Below are positions 15,909 through 23,852 of a DNA stretch of 42,674 nucleotides, piece by piece (the first letter of the stretch is position 1; the number at the start of each line of letters is the position of its first letter). Source of the stretch: an uncultured Bacilli bacterium (GTDB lineage Bacteria > Bacillota_I > Bacilli_A > RF39 > UBA660); the NCBI GenBank assembly GCA_910588025.1, contig CAJUQG010000008.1, forward strand, positions 1 through 42,674, read 5' to 3'. Below the pieces are notes generated by a model. It was not told the origin of the DNA, made no database searches, and was given only the letters and a program-made list of their open reading frames with translations. The position numbers and the translations under genes were made by a program.

Positions 15909-15933
15909 AAAATGTCTTTCGGGACATTTTTTT
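15909..15933 (+). terminator. Rho-independent terminator
   Basis: AAAATGTC/GACATTTT 8-bp stem with a 6-base loop, then T-rich tail. Confidence 0.85.
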
Positions 15934-15986
15934 GTTTTTAATTACCAAATTCTTACAAAATTGTAATGCCTCTCATAGGGAGCTAG

Positions 15987-15995
15987 TGGTATAAT
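15987..15995 (+). promoter_or_regulatory. Extended -10 promoter element
   Basis: TGGTATAAT, an extended -10 box, 21 bp before the ATG of the second ATPase. There is no good -35 at standard distance. Confidence 0.5.
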
Positions 15996-16016
15996 TATAT
16001 TAGTAGGTGGAAACGT

Positions 16017-18380
16017 ATGAAAGATATTACACGATACAATCCAAGTGAAGAAATGGGTCTTAGTAAAGAACAAGTTTTAGAAAGAATGGCTGATGGTCTT
16101 GTCAATTTTGATGACCAACCAAAAACGAAATCGATAAAACAAATTATAGCTTCCAATTTTTTTACTTATTTTAATTTTTTAAATATCTGTTTGGGGGTTG
16201 CTGTTTTTAGTGCCAGTCTTTTTAGTGGGCAATTATTTCAAGGAATTAAGAATTGTCTTTTTATGGGTGTTATTATAGTCAATTCGATTATTAGTATTAT
16301 AGAAGAAATTATATCTAAAAAGATTATTGATCAGTTATCCATTTTATCGGAATCAAAAGTAAATGTGATTCGGGATGGAGAAACTCAAGAAAAGGCTATT
16401 GATGAAATTGTTTTAGACGATGTTATTTTATTAAAAAGTGGGCATCAAGTAGTATGTGATGCGATTGTTTTAAGTGGCGAAGTGGAAGTCAACGAAGCTT
16501 TTGTGACAGGTGAGAGTGATGCGATTGTTAAGAGTACTGGAGATATGATTTTAAGTGGTAGTTTTATTGTGAGTGGTATGGTGCGAGCTCGGGTAGAACA
16601 TATAGGAAGCGAAAATTATGTTTCAACCATTTCTGCTGGTGCTAAATATATGAAGAAAGCAAATTCTGTCATTATGGATTCGTTTGAAAAGTTATTGCGA
16701 ATTATTTCTTTCTTTATTGTACCAATTGGAATTATTATGTATTTTAGTCAATTGAATGCGACGAATTTTAATGTGACAGAGGCTATCTTTGCAACCGTTG
16801 CGGCTTTAATTGGAATGATTCCAGAAGGATTGGTTTTGTTAACGAGTTCAGTGATGGCTGTTAGTGTCATTCGGCTTAGTCGTTATAGGGTTTTAGTGCA
16901 ACAACTTCATTCTATGGAAACGCTTGCTCGAGTTGATGTGATTTGTCTTGATAAAACAGGAACACTTACAGAGGGAAAGATGGCTTTGGTTAAGATTTGT
17001 CCTGCGGATTCATGTAGTAAAGAAGAGATGGAAGAGATAATAGGGGCAATTACTGTTAGTTCTATGGATGAAAATGCAACGATGAAGTGTTTGAAAGAAG
17101 CGAATGAAACGAAAAGTGATTGGGTGTGTCAAAAACAAATTGCTTTTTCTTCTTCCCGAAAGTTTTCCGCTTTTGCTTTTGAAAAACAGGGGTCATTTTA
17201 TTTGGGGGCTCCAGAAATCTTATTTCGAGATAATAAAAAGATAAGGGAATTTGTAGCACCTTATCAAAGTGATTACCGTGTTCTTGTTTTAGCAAAGAGC
17301 AAAGAAGATTTGACAAATACTCCTTCTAAATTACAATTTCTTGGGTATTTATTGATTGAAGATGTCATTCGTCCCGAAGCGAAAGATACGTTATCTTATT
17401 TTAAAGATCAAGGCGTTAGTGTGAAAATTATTTCTGGTGATAATGTGGAAACAGTATTAAGTATTGCGAAACGAGTAGGGCTTTTGCATGTTTCGGGGAT
17501 TGATGTTTCTTCTTTCAGTGATGACGAGCTATATGATGTGATTTGTGATTATGATGTCTATGGAAGAGTAGCTCCAAGGCAGAAGCAATTGATTATTCAA
17601 TATTTACAAGAAATGGGGCATACAGTGGCTATGACTGGAGATGGAGTGAATGATGTTTTAGCTTTAAAAACGAGTGATTGTGGAATTGCTTTAGCTAGTG
17701 GAAGTGAATCAGCTCGAAATGTTAGTCAACTGGTTTTACTTGATTCAAATTTTGATTCGTTACCAAAAGTAGTAGCAGAGGGAAGAAGAACGATTAATAA
17801 TATCGAACGATCTAGTTCTTTGTTACTTGTGAAAACGATTTATACTGTATTATTAATTTTGTTTAGTATTTTAATTTCAACCAAGTATTTTTTTGTTCCG
17901 ATACAATTGACACTGATTACTGGTTTTACCATTGGGATTCCTTCGTTTATTTTAGCTTTGGAACCAAATCGAGATTTAGTGACAGGTAATTTTTTACTAA
18001 AAATTGTTAGTAAGAGTTTACCCGTAGCTCTTACCGTTGTTTTTAATATTATATTAATTACCGCTTTTCGAGAAACGTTTCAGTTATCTTATAGTCTATC
18101 TAGTACGTTGTCTGTCTTTTTAACAGCTACAACAGGATTTCTTTTCTTGTATCAAATTTGTAGACCTTTTAATTTTTTAAGAACTGTTTTATTTTTATCT
18201 TTGTTATTTGGATTTGTTTATTGTGCGTTGTTTCAATATGAATTTTTTAATATTTCAGAAGTTACAAATGAAACTTTTTTGATTTTTTTGGTTCTTTATA
18301 TTAGTTCGATGTATATCTATGATAAGTTAAATCGATTTAGTCGTTATCTTTTTCATAAATTTGATCCAAGTATTGTTTAA
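16017..18380 (+). CDS. P-type cation ATPase, CtpE-like
   Basis: A 787-aa P-type ATPase distinct from its neighbour. Motifs: TGESD in the actuator, GMIPEGLVLLTSSVM in the ion-pathway helix, DKTGTLTEG with phosphorylated Asp312, KIISGDNVETVLSIAKRVG, TGDGVNDVLAL, and a long conserved block including SESARNVSQLVLLDSNF and EGRRTINNIERSSSL. The last block and the PEGL helix resemble the CtpE group, implicated in Ca2+ uptake in mycobacteria. The cation is therefore uncertain; heavy-metal N-terminal domains are absent. It has its own extended -10 promoter, AGGTGG site and terminator, so it is not an operon with the preceding pump. Confidence 0.85.
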   Translation: MKDITRYNPSEEMGLSKEQVLERMADGLVNFDDQPKTKSIKQIIASNFFTYFNFLNICLGVAVFSASLFSGQLFQGIKNCLFMGVIIVNSIISIIEEIISKKIIDQLSILSESKVNVIRDGETQEKAIDEIVLDDVILLKSGHQVVCDAIVLSGEVEVNEAFVTGESDAIVKSTGDMILSGSFIVSGMVRARVEHIGSENYVSTISAGAKYMKKANSVIMDSFEKLLRIISFFIVPIGIIMYFSQLNATNFNVTEAIFATVAALIGMIPEGLVLLTSSVMAVSVIRLSRYRVLVQQLHSMETLARVDVICLDKTGTLTEGKMALVKICPADSCSKEEMEEIIGAITVSSMDENATMKCLKEANETKSDWVCQKQIAFSSSRKFSAFAFEKQGSFYLGAPEILFRDNKKIREFVAPYQSDYRVLVLAKSKEDLTNTPSKLQFLGYLLIEDVIRPEAKDTLSYFKDQGVSVKIISGDNVETVLSIAKRVGLLHVSGIDVSSFSDDELYDVICDYDVYGRVAPRQKQLIIQYLQEMGHTVAMTGDGVNDVLALKTSDCGIALASGSESARNVSQLVLLDSNFDSLPKVVAEGRRTINNIERSSSLLLVKTIYTVLLILFSILISTKYFFVPIQLTLITGFTIGIPSFILALEPNRDLVTGNFLLKIVSKSLPVALTVVFNIILITAFRETFQLSYSLSSTLSVFLTATTGFLFLYQICRPFNFLRTVLFLSLLFGFVYCALFQYEFFNISEVTNETFLIFLVLYISSMYIYDKLNRFSRYLFHKFDPSIV

Positions 18381-18430
18381 AAAAAAGTAGAGTTTTTATG
18401 ATTTTTTCAATCTTAATTCTCTACTTTTTT
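18381..18430. terminator. Bidirectional terminator
   Basis: AAAAAAGTAGAG (18381-18392) pairs with CTCTACTTTTTT (18419-18430). The 26-nt loop contains a small inner GATT/AATC stem. It serves the ATPase gene and the convergent lipoprotein gene. Confidence 0.8.
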
Positions 18431-18885
18431 TATTTACAGCTATATCCCTCTAAACGTTCTTTTTTAAATTCTTCAATGTCTTGATCTTTGGCTTTGATAT
18501 AGTCTTCTTCATTCCAATCATCGCCGAATAGTTCTTTTAATTTGTTCATATCCATTTTACTGTAATCCATAGTTATTTGGTATTTTACAGAATTGTTACT
18601 TTCTTTCGAATAATTTACTTCAAAACCATCCACTTGATTTAGGGTACTAGCAAAATTTTCGCCGAAAGAAATGGTCGTATCAATTAAATCAGGATCCATT
18701 TCTTCAATGGTTGTTTGAGTAATTTTAAATACTTTATTGTTTTTATAAGAAACAAGCATTTCTTCAGAAGTTTTTAAATTATCTTCTACAGATTCTTTCG
18801 TACAAGTTAATGTTTTGGTTTTTCCCTCACAACCTGTTATTAGAAGTACTAAAATAAGAACCGATACTATCACTATTTTTTTCAT
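18430..18885 (-). CDS. Lipoprotein, DUF1307/YehR-like
   Basis: A 151-aa lipoprotein: a basic start (MKKIVIV), a hydrophobic stretch and the lipobox LITGC, with the lipid-bearing Cys near residue 19. The mature part starts TLTCTKE and continues with alternating beta strands such as VFKITQTTIEEM, VNYSKE and YQITMDYSKM, ending GYSC; this resembles small DUF1307 (YehR-type) lipoproteins. Function unknown. ATG at 18885 is chosen over the TTG one codon upstream because of a GAGGTGA site 6 nt away. The C-terminal domain of the protein at 7053 has a similar pattern. Confidence 0.7.
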   Translation of the reverse strand: MKKIVIVSVLILVLLITGCEGKTKTLTCTKESVEDNLKTSEEMLVSYKNNKVFKITQTTIEEMDPDLIDTTISFGENFASTLNQVDGFEVNYSKESNNSVKYQITMDYSKMDMNKLKELFGDDWNEEDYIKAKDQDIEEFKKERLEGYSCK

Positions 18886-18908
18886 CAATTTTCACCTCAC
18901 TTTTTTCT

Positions 18909-18937
18909 ATTATAACGAAAAATGAATTTTTTGTCTC
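18909..18937 (-). promoter_or_regulatory. Sigma-A-type promoter for the lipoprotein gene
   Basis: On the minus strand GAGACA and TATAAT are separated by 17 bp, 24 bp before the start codon. Confidence 0.5.
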
Positions 18938-19004
18938 TATCTAGGTAAAAGTATTAGTTCGTTTTTTTTCTTTGCCATATCATATGAGGGAAGGGGGAAA
19001 CAAG

Positions 19005-19445
19005 ATGTTATTTAACAACAATGATTTTGATTTTTCTTTTTTTGAAATACCAGGGAATGATTTTAAATTAGAAATTGATCGAAATCGTTTTGTAAATCCA
19101 AAAGAAGGATTTCAAAGAGGAAATATGATGGCAAGCGAATATGAGCCATATAAGAATTATTCGGATTTAAAATTATTACCAAAAAGTGATCGGGAACAAA
19201 AGCTTTTGAAAGTCATGGAATATGCTTTTGCTGTTACTGATTTGAATTTGTATTTAGATATGCATCCAGAAGATAAGGAAGCATATCGCTTATTTCAAAA
19301 ATATATTGATGAAGGAAAAAGAGCAGCGAAAGAATTTACGAGTGTTTATGGACCGATTGTTATGACGGATGCAAGTTATAACAATTATGAATGGGATAAT
19401 AATCCTTGGCCTTGGGATGATGAAGGAGGTAATCTGTATGTTTAA
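19005..19445 (+). CDS. cotJB: Spore coat protein, CotJA/CotJB-like fusion
   Basis: A 146-aa protein. Residues from about 60 to the end are CotJB: LLKVMEYAFAVTDLNLYLDM, the central Tyr/Lys helix, VYGPIV, and the terminal NYEWDNNPWPWDD motif, which is diagnostic. Upstream, GFQRGNMMASEYEPY resembles the short CotJA motif (GLxxGTLFPxLxxPY), and the first 30 residues are extra. Bacillus has separate cotJA and cotJB genes; here both parts seem to be in one polypeptide. CotJ proteins form a complex in the spore coat and depend on sigma-E in Bacillus. The ATG has an AGGGGG site; cotJC follows with 8 nt overlap. Confidence 0.85.
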   Translation: MLFNNNDFDFSFFEIPGNDFKLEIDRNRFVNPKEGFQRGNMMASEYEPYKNYSDLKLLPKSDREQKLLKVMEYAFAVTDLNLYLDMHPEDKEAYRLFQKYIDEGKRAAKEFTSVYGPIVMTDASYNNYEWDNNPWPWDDEGGNLYV

Positions 19446-19995
19446 ATATGTAAAACACACGAATTATCCAATTAATATTAAGAAAAAAGATTTAAAGATG
19501 GCAAAATATTTATTAACACAGTTTGGTGGAGCAAATGGAGAACTTGCCGCAGCAATGCGTTATTTTTCACAAAAGTTTAATATGCCAGATGAAAAAGGGA
19601 AAGCTTTATTAAATGATATTGCTACTGAAGAACTTGGTCATTGTGAAATGATTGCTACTATGGTGCATCAATTAACGAAAGATGCTACAGTAGAAGAAAT
19701 GCAAAATTGTGGTTTAGGTAGTTTATTTACAGAGCACGGTAAAGGCGTTTATCCAAGTGATTCGAATGGAGTACCATTTAGTGTAACTTATTTTGCAGTT
19801 ACTGGAGATGTCCTTGCCGATATTTCTGAGGATATGGCAGCAGAACAAAAGGCAAGAGCTATCTATGAAAATTTAATTGAAATGACCGATGATGAGGATT
19901 TGATTGGACCACTTTTATGGTTACGTCAAAGAGAGGTAGTTCATTTTAATCGTTTTAAAGAATTATATGAACATTATAAAAAACTAGGTTATTAA
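19438..19995 (+). CDS. cotJC: Spore coat protein CotJC, manganese-catalase family
   Basis: A 185-aa ferritin-like four-helix protein of the manganese catalase family that sits in the spore coat. Probable di-metal ligands by position are Glu35 (GGANGELAAAMRY), Glu65 and His68 (EELGHCEM), Glu136 (AAEQKAR) and His169 (REVVHF). Length is close to Bacillus CotJC (189 aa). The ATG at 19438 is fixed by a strong AAGGAGGT site 7 nt upstream; it overlaps the cotJB stop. Longer upstream readings of this frame run inside cotJB and are not real. Confidence 0.93.
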   Translation: MFKYVKHTNYPINIKKKDLKMAKYLLTQFGGANGELAAAMRYFSQKFNMPDEKGKALLNDIATEELGHCEMIATMVHQLTKDATVEEMQNCGLGSLFTEHGKGVYPSDSNGVPFSVTYFAVTGDVLADISEDMAAEQKARAIYENLIEMTDDEDLIGPLLWLRQREVVHFNRFKELYEHYKKLGY

Positions 19996-20006
19996 TTTTT
20001 AATTGA

Positions 20007-20040
20007 TCCTTGGTAATCCGTGTGAGCCAAGGACTTTTTT
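20007..20040 (+). terminator. Terminator of the cotJ operon
   Basis: TCCTTGG/CCAAGGA 7-bp stem with a 13-nt loop followed by C and six T. Confidence 0.85.
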
Positions 20041-20330
20041 GGATAAGATTGGATTTTTTTACTATGAAAAGTTTTAAACTCTAGGAGAACAAATGATAAT
20101 TTTACAAAATTGAAGTATATTATTGAAGCCGAAGAAGTTGTTACAAATAGAACTAGAAGATTTCTGCTGTAAATGATATATTATTAAAGAAGTTTAATCC
20201 TTTTTTTGTTGGATATTTCAAATAACAGAGATTTTTTATAGAAGGATTTCCTTGACCAATCAATTTTTATATGTTTTCATTGAATAATTTTTATGAAATC
20301 GAATTGTATTTCTTTTAAAGGAGGTAGATT
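20041..20330 (+). other. Gene-poor stretch, possible gene remnant
   Basis: No intact gene in about 290 bp. A short frame at roughly 20085-20172 reads DNFTKLKYIIEAEEVVTNRT and then stops; it has protein-like composition and may be a fragment of a decayed gene. I cannot assign it. Since a RhuM remnant lies 500 bp further on, the region looks like a graveyard of accessory genes. Confidence 0.35.
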
Positions 20331-20630
20331 ATGTCACTTGAAGAAACGTTTGCTTGTTATGTCGGAGCATATTATGGAGTTAGAGAAATGGATGAATATC
20401 AATTAAAAGAGTATGTTTTACATGATTTAGAACATCTTATTGAGGAATTTGTTAAAAATAATCCTTTATATGGGATCAATTTGGAAGAAAAAGCTAATGA
20501 GATTGATAATAATGTTTCTTTTAAAACAAAACTTCACGATGCTTTGCTTGTTTTACCTAAAATAAATGGGTCGTTAGAATTGATTTTGTTAATTAAAGAT
20601 CGAATTCAAGAATTAAAAGAAGAATGCTAA
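20331..20630 (+). CDS. Small acidic orphan protein
   Basis: A 99-aa soluble, acidic protein (MSLEETFACYVGAYYG at the start, IQELKEEC at the end), probably mostly helical, with no signal peptide or membrane segment. I do not recognise it. It has an unusually complete AAAGGAGGT ribosome site and its own terminator, so it is very likely expressed. It sits between the cotJ operon and a RhuM fragment. Confidence 0.6.
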   Translation: MSLEETFACYVGAYYGVREMDEYQLKEYVLHDLEHLIEEFVKNNPLYGINLEEKANEIDNNVSFKTKLHDALLVLPKINGSLELILLIKDRIQELKEEC

Positions 20631-20632
20631 AC

Positions 20633-20654
20633 TTGAGAAAACCTCAATTTTTTT
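20633..20654 (+). terminator. Rho-independent terminator
   Basis: TTGAG/CTCAA 5-bp stem with a 5-base loop followed by seven T. Confidence 0.65.
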
Positions 20655-20696
20655 GGTAATTTTATTAACAAATACCTTTTAAGGGAGTAAGGTTTT

Positions 20697-20987
20697 ATGA
20701 AAGATGTTAATATACAAAATGAAGATATTTGGATGAGTCAAGATGTAATGGCTAATCTTTATGATACAACTAAGCAAAATATAAGTTATCACTTAAATAA
20801 TATATTTAAGGAAGAAGAACTTATTAAAAATTCAGTTGTCAAAAATTTCTTGACAACTGTTACTCATGGCAACACAGCAACCGAAGTAATATTTACACGA
20901 GTTGATTCTAACTTTTCAAAGGATTTTATTTGTGTTAAAATAAATAAACAAAGGAATGATTTTTTATGGATGAAGAAAAGAAAGTAA
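20697..20987 (+). pseudogene. RhuM-family N-terminal remnant
   Basis: A 96-codon frame whose first 60 residues match the N-terminus of the virulence RhuM/DNA-binding family: EDIWMSQDVMANLYDTTKQN, then NNIFKEEELIKNSVVKNFLTT. RhuM proteins are usually about 300 aa, often within or near restriction-modification and other defence loci, and continue with a long second domain. Here similarity ends near 20880 and the frame runs into the promoter and start of the next gene, overlapping it by 22 nt. It is therefore probably a 3'-deleted relic. A functional short HTH protein cannot be excluded. Confidence 0.65.
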
Positions 20988-21898
20988 AAAAAACGACAAC
21001 GAAGAAAGCTGGAGCCAAAAAAGCTACAACTACAAGTAGTAAAACGAAAACATCTAGAGCAAAAGCTGGGAAAACGAGTTCTACAAAACAAAAAAGTACG
21101 ACAAAAACAAGTGAATCAAAAAAATCTTCAAGTGTAAAATCTACTACTGGGAAAGCAGAGACGAAAACTAAAAAAACGACTACAAAGAAATCTCCTGTAA
21201 AAAAAGTTACAAAAGAGAAAATAGAGCGTGAACTAGAAACGGTTTTAAAAGAAGATGTTTTGAATGAAGAAAAAAACTATAATGTGTTAGAAGAAACGAT
21301 TGTAGAAGAAGAAAGTCCACGCAAAGAAGACCATGAAAAAACAGAAGAAACTCCTGTTTTTGAAACAAGAAAAACGATAAAAAAAGTAATCCCTTTGTCA
21401 AATTATTTGATTGCGGCAATTATTCTTGTCTGGATTGCTATTATTGCTTATGTGGGATATGAGCTTTCTCGTAGACATCAAGAAAATTTATATCAAGAGG
21501 GTTATTTTATTCATGAAAATATAGATATTAAAAAGATTTCCTTAGCAGAAGCAAGTACTGTCGCTCATGATGCAAAGGATGCTGTGTTTATTTTATTTAA
21601 TTATCGTGGATATGAAGAAACGTATGAATTAGAAAAAGAACTTTGGCGTATTATGAATGACTATCATATAGAACAAAATTTTTATTACGTTGATTTAACA
21701 GATGAAAATGGTACTTTAAATTGTGATATGACATGTGTTTTAAATACTGGACTTCATGTTACTAATTTTAAAAATGTTCCAGCTATCGCTTATTATGAAA
21801 GAGGTACACTTATTGATGTGGCACAACGAGAAGATAAAAAAGTATTAGAAGCTGCTGATTTTGTCAAGTTACTTGATATTTATGAGTTTAAACGTTAG
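20966..21898 (+). CDS. Membrane protein with Lys/Thr-rich histone-like tail and thioredoxin-like domain
   Basis: A 310-aa protein with three parts. Residues 1 to about 85 are a Lys/Thr/Ser/Ala repeat-like tail (KKTTTKKAGAKKATTTSSK) of the kind found in histone H1-like bacterial proteins, with no signal peptide, so it is cytoplasmic and able to bind nucleic acid or other polyanions. An acidic linker (about 85-135) and a membrane helix (about 147-168) follow. The outside part (about 185-310) has a thioredoxin-fold pattern: AVFILFNYRGYEETYELEKELW, FYYVDLTDENG, NVPAIAYYERGTLID with the cis-Pro position. The redox CxxC is missing. Its two cysteines, CDMTC, lie elsewhere. Tight spacing (8 nt) to trmL suggests an operon. 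Confidence 0.65.
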   Translation: MDEEKKVKKTTTKKAGAKKATTTSSKTKTSRAKAGKTSSTKQKSTTKTSESKKSSSVKSTTGKAETKTKKTTTKKSPVKKVTKEKIERELETVLKEDVLNEEKNYNVLEETIVEEESPRKEDHEKTEETPVFETRKTIKKVIPLSNYLIAAIILVWIAIIAYVGYELSRRHQENLYQEGYFIHENIDIKKISLAEASTVAHDAKDAVFILFNYRGYEETYELEKELWRIMNDYHIEQNFYYVDLTDENGTLNCDMTCVLNTGLHVTNFKNVPAIAYYERGTLIDVAQREDKKVLEAADFVKLLDIYEFKR

Positions 21899-21906
21899 GA
21901 TATTTT

Positions 21907-22431
21907 ATGATTCATGTTGTTTTATTTGAACCTGAAATACCAGGGAATACAGGAAATATTATGCGTACTTGTGTGGCAACACATACGAAGTTACATTTAA
22001 TTAAACCACTTGGTTTTTCACTAGATGAAAAATATATTAAACGTAGTGGAGTCAATTATATTGAACATTGTGATTATACTGTATATGAAAATATCACAGA
22101 ATTTTTTGAAAAAAATAAAGGAACGTATTATTTTTTAACTCGTTATGGACATCAACCTCATACTAGTTTTGACTATAGTAATCCAAAAGAAAACATTTAT
22201 TTTATCTTTGGAAAAGAAAGTACTGGTATTCCAAGAGATATTTTAAAACCTTATTTGAGTCATTGTATGCGTATGCCAATGACGGATAAAGTAAGAGCTT
22301 TAAATTTATCAAATGCTGTAGCGATTATGGTTTATGAAGCTTTACGTCAGCAAGATTATTTGGATTTATTACGAGATGAACCACATAAGAGCAGTACTTT
22401 TATTGAAGAAGCTCCAGATGTTATCGATTAA
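21907..22431 (+). CDS. trmL: tRNA (cytidine(34)-2'-O)-methyltransferase TrmL
   Basis: SPOUT-class methyltransferase that 2'-O-methylates the wobble base C34/cmnm5U34 of tRNA-Leu isoacceptors with S-adenosylmethionine. At 174 aa it starts with the family pattern VVLFEPEIPGNTGNIMRTC and carries the trefoil-knot motifs FIFGKESTGIP and MPMTDKVRALNLSNAVAIMVYEA. The ATG follows the preceding stop by 8 nt with an AGGA site. Its 3' end overlaps the convergent gene by 63 nt and its terminator lies inside that gene. Confidence 0.95.
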   Translation: MIHVVLFEPEIPGNTGNIMRTCVATHTKLHLIKPLGFSLDEKYIKRSGVNYIEHCDYTVYENITEFFEKNKGTYYFLTRYGHQPHTSFDYSNPKENIYFIFGKESTGIPRDILKPYLSHCMRMPMTDKVRALNLSNAVAIMVYEALRQQDYLDLLRDEPHKSSTFIEEAPDVID

Positions 22432-22887
22432 AAGAAGAAATAATAAAGTTATGGATACCCATTTGGGTATTTTTTTTAGCCAAGGTGTAACAAGAGGATA
22501 AATTACATATTCTAGAAAAAGTCCAGAAAGTCCCCATATTAAGGAAACTAAAATGTTAATGTAAGGACCAATGGAGAAAGGAAATGCTTCATAATTCCAA
22601 AAAGAAGTTTGATAGAAGTATTCAATATACAGTCCTCCTAGTTCTTCTAGAATGGTTATAATAATGACACTAAGGATAAAGCAATAAATTAGTTTCTTCT
22701 TGCCTTTTATTTTTAATTTTTTCAGAAGAAGATTTAAAAATTCGATGGTCAACATTCCAAATCCATAGATAGGCATCCAAGGACCTAATAAAATGTTATT
22801 GCGCATTTTATGTTCTAAAAAATGAAAGAGTGTTTCATAACTCCATCCTAGTATCGAAAAGAATAAAAAAGTGTTTATATAAAACAT
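22369..22887 (-). CDS. Putative ABC-transporter permease-like membrane protein (CmpB family)
   Basis: A 172-aa membrane protein of the ABC_trans_CmpB type. The N-terminus FYINTFLFFSILGWSYETLFHF and the following LLGPWMPIYGFGML match the family pattern (FxxySxxGWxxE ... GPxxPIYGFG). Four to five helices. No ABC ATPase is nearby, and the family's transport role is unproven. ATG at 22887 is chosen because an AAAGTGAT site precedes it; longer readings run into the divergent zinc-ribbon gene. The 3' end overlaps trmL by 63 nt, and the coding region contains the trmL terminator. Confidence 0.8.
   Translation of the reverse strand: MFYINTFLFFSILGWSYETLFHFLEHKMRNNILLGPWMPIYGFGMLTIEFLNLLLKKLKIKGKKKLIYCFILSVIIITILEELGGLYIEYFYQTSFWNYEAFPFSIGPYINILVSLIWGLSGLFLEYVIYPLVTPWLKKIPKWVSITLLFLLLIDNIWSFFNKSTALMWFIS
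22455..22477 (+). terminator. Terminator of trmL, inside the convergent coding region
   Basis: ATACCC/GGGTAT stem with a 4-base loop followed by seven T. On the minus strand the same bases encode part of the CmpB-type protein (around KKIPKW). Confidence 0.75.
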
Positions 22888-22962
22888 AGTTATCACTTTA
22901 TTATTATGGAATAGAAATTGATAAGTATTCATGCTATACTTATTTATAAGTGGGTGATGTAT

Positions 22963-23241
22963 GTGGTTTGTAAAAATTGTGGTAAAGCTCTTGGAAATGC
23001 GCAAGCGACATGCCCTTTTTGTGGTTCTTTTCTTTCCAGTGATCAAATTAATCATTATGTTGAAATGAAAAAAGAGCGCGAAAAGGATTTAAGACCGCGT
23101 TTGGTGAGTGAGAGATATGGAATGGATCCAATTAAATATGAAATGCAAACTTCTAAAGTAGGAAGTAAATTAATTGTCATTTTACTGGGTGTGGGTATTT
23201 TAGTAATTATCTTTTTAATTGTGGTTCTTATATTATTTTAA
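22963..23241 (+). CDS. Zinc-ribbon membrane protein
   Basis: About 92 aa. It opens with a zinc ribbon of two CxxC knuckles (VCKNCGKALGNAQATCPFCG), followed by a charged linker and one C-terminal membrane helix (LIVILLGVGILVIIFLIVVLI). Such small ribbon-plus-helix proteins are common in Bacillota and have no known function. GTG at 22963 gives a typical MVCKNCG start with GGGTGA 6 nt upstream; ATG at 22957 is an alternative two codons earlier. Confidence 0.7.
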   Translation: MVCKNCGKALGNAQATCPFCGSFLSSDQINHYVEMKKEREKDLRPRLVSERYGMDPIKYEMQTSKVGSKLIVILLGVGILVIIFLIVVLILF

Positions 23242-23272
23242 AATGGGGGTATATTAAAAACAGGTGAATCGT

Positions 23273-23788
23273 ATGAGCTTGTTTTTTGTTTGTATTAAGA
23301 TTTTTTTTGCCCGTATTTTAGATGTTACAATTGGTACCGTACGTTCGAATGTTAGTTTACGAGATAAAAAATTTATTGCGGCCATTTTAGCTTTTTTTGA
23401 AACTTTATTATGGTTTTTAGTAGCAAGAGAAGCTTTGAGAATTGATATTTCTAGTATTTTAATTCCTATTTCTTATTCACTTGGATATGCTTCTGGGACG
23501 TTAATTGGGAGTTTTATTTCTTCTAAGTTAATTCATGGAGTGGTAATGGTTCAAGCGATTGTTGATGAGAATAATGAACGTATTTTAAAAGAGTTGAAAG
23601 CGAAAGGTTATTTGGTATCGATTATTGAATTAAAGAATAATTTTGATGGTAATCCGAGAATGATGATTTATTTACAGGTAAATAGTCAGACGCTTAAGAA
23701 AGTAGAAAAAATAATTCGTCGGTGTGATAGAGATGCCTTTATTGCTATTAGTGATACTAAGAAAGTTATGAATGGGTATGTAAAATAA
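23273..23788 (+). CDS. UPF0316 (DUF5698/DUF2179) membrane protein
   Basis: A 171-aa protein with three membrane helices in the first 85 residues, including ARILDVTIGTVRSNVSLRDKKFIAAILAF split by a short loop, then a cytoplasmic DUF2179-type domain (VVMVQAIVDENNERILKELKAKGY). This is the UPF0316 architecture (Bacillus YebE type); its role is unknown. The start ATG at 23273 is fixed by AGGTGA; an in-frame GTG at 23264 lies within that site. The gene follows the zinc-ribbon protein by about 30 nt. Confidence 0.85.
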   Translation: MSLFFVCIKIFFARILDVTIGTVRSNVSLRDKKFIAAILAFFETLLWFLVAREALRIDISSILIPISYSLGYASGTLIGSFISSKLIHGVVMVQAIVDENNERILKELKAKGYLVSIIELKNNFDGNPRMMIYLQVNSQTLKKVEKIIRRCDRDAFIAISDTKKVMNGYVK

Positions 23789-23852
23789 ATCGTTTTTTAG
23801 ATGGAGAATTTGGTCTTAATTTGTTTCGTTTTGCAGAGATTTTAAATAAATG

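Noticed and set aside
18381..18430. Small RNA between the ATPase and the lipoprotein genes
   Set aside because: The long dyad with A and T runs on both sides is explained by a shared bidirectional terminator for convergent genes.
20864..21419. Minus-strand Cys/Phe/Leu-rich frames opposite the Lys-rich gene
   Set aside because: They are the reverse complement of lysine-rich codons, with no start signals.
22369..23055. Longer 228-aa reading of the CmpB-type protein
   Set aside because: The additional N-terminal 56 residues are antisense to the zinc-ribbon gene, basic and non-hydrophobic, and lack a ribosome site; the start at 22887 fits the family.
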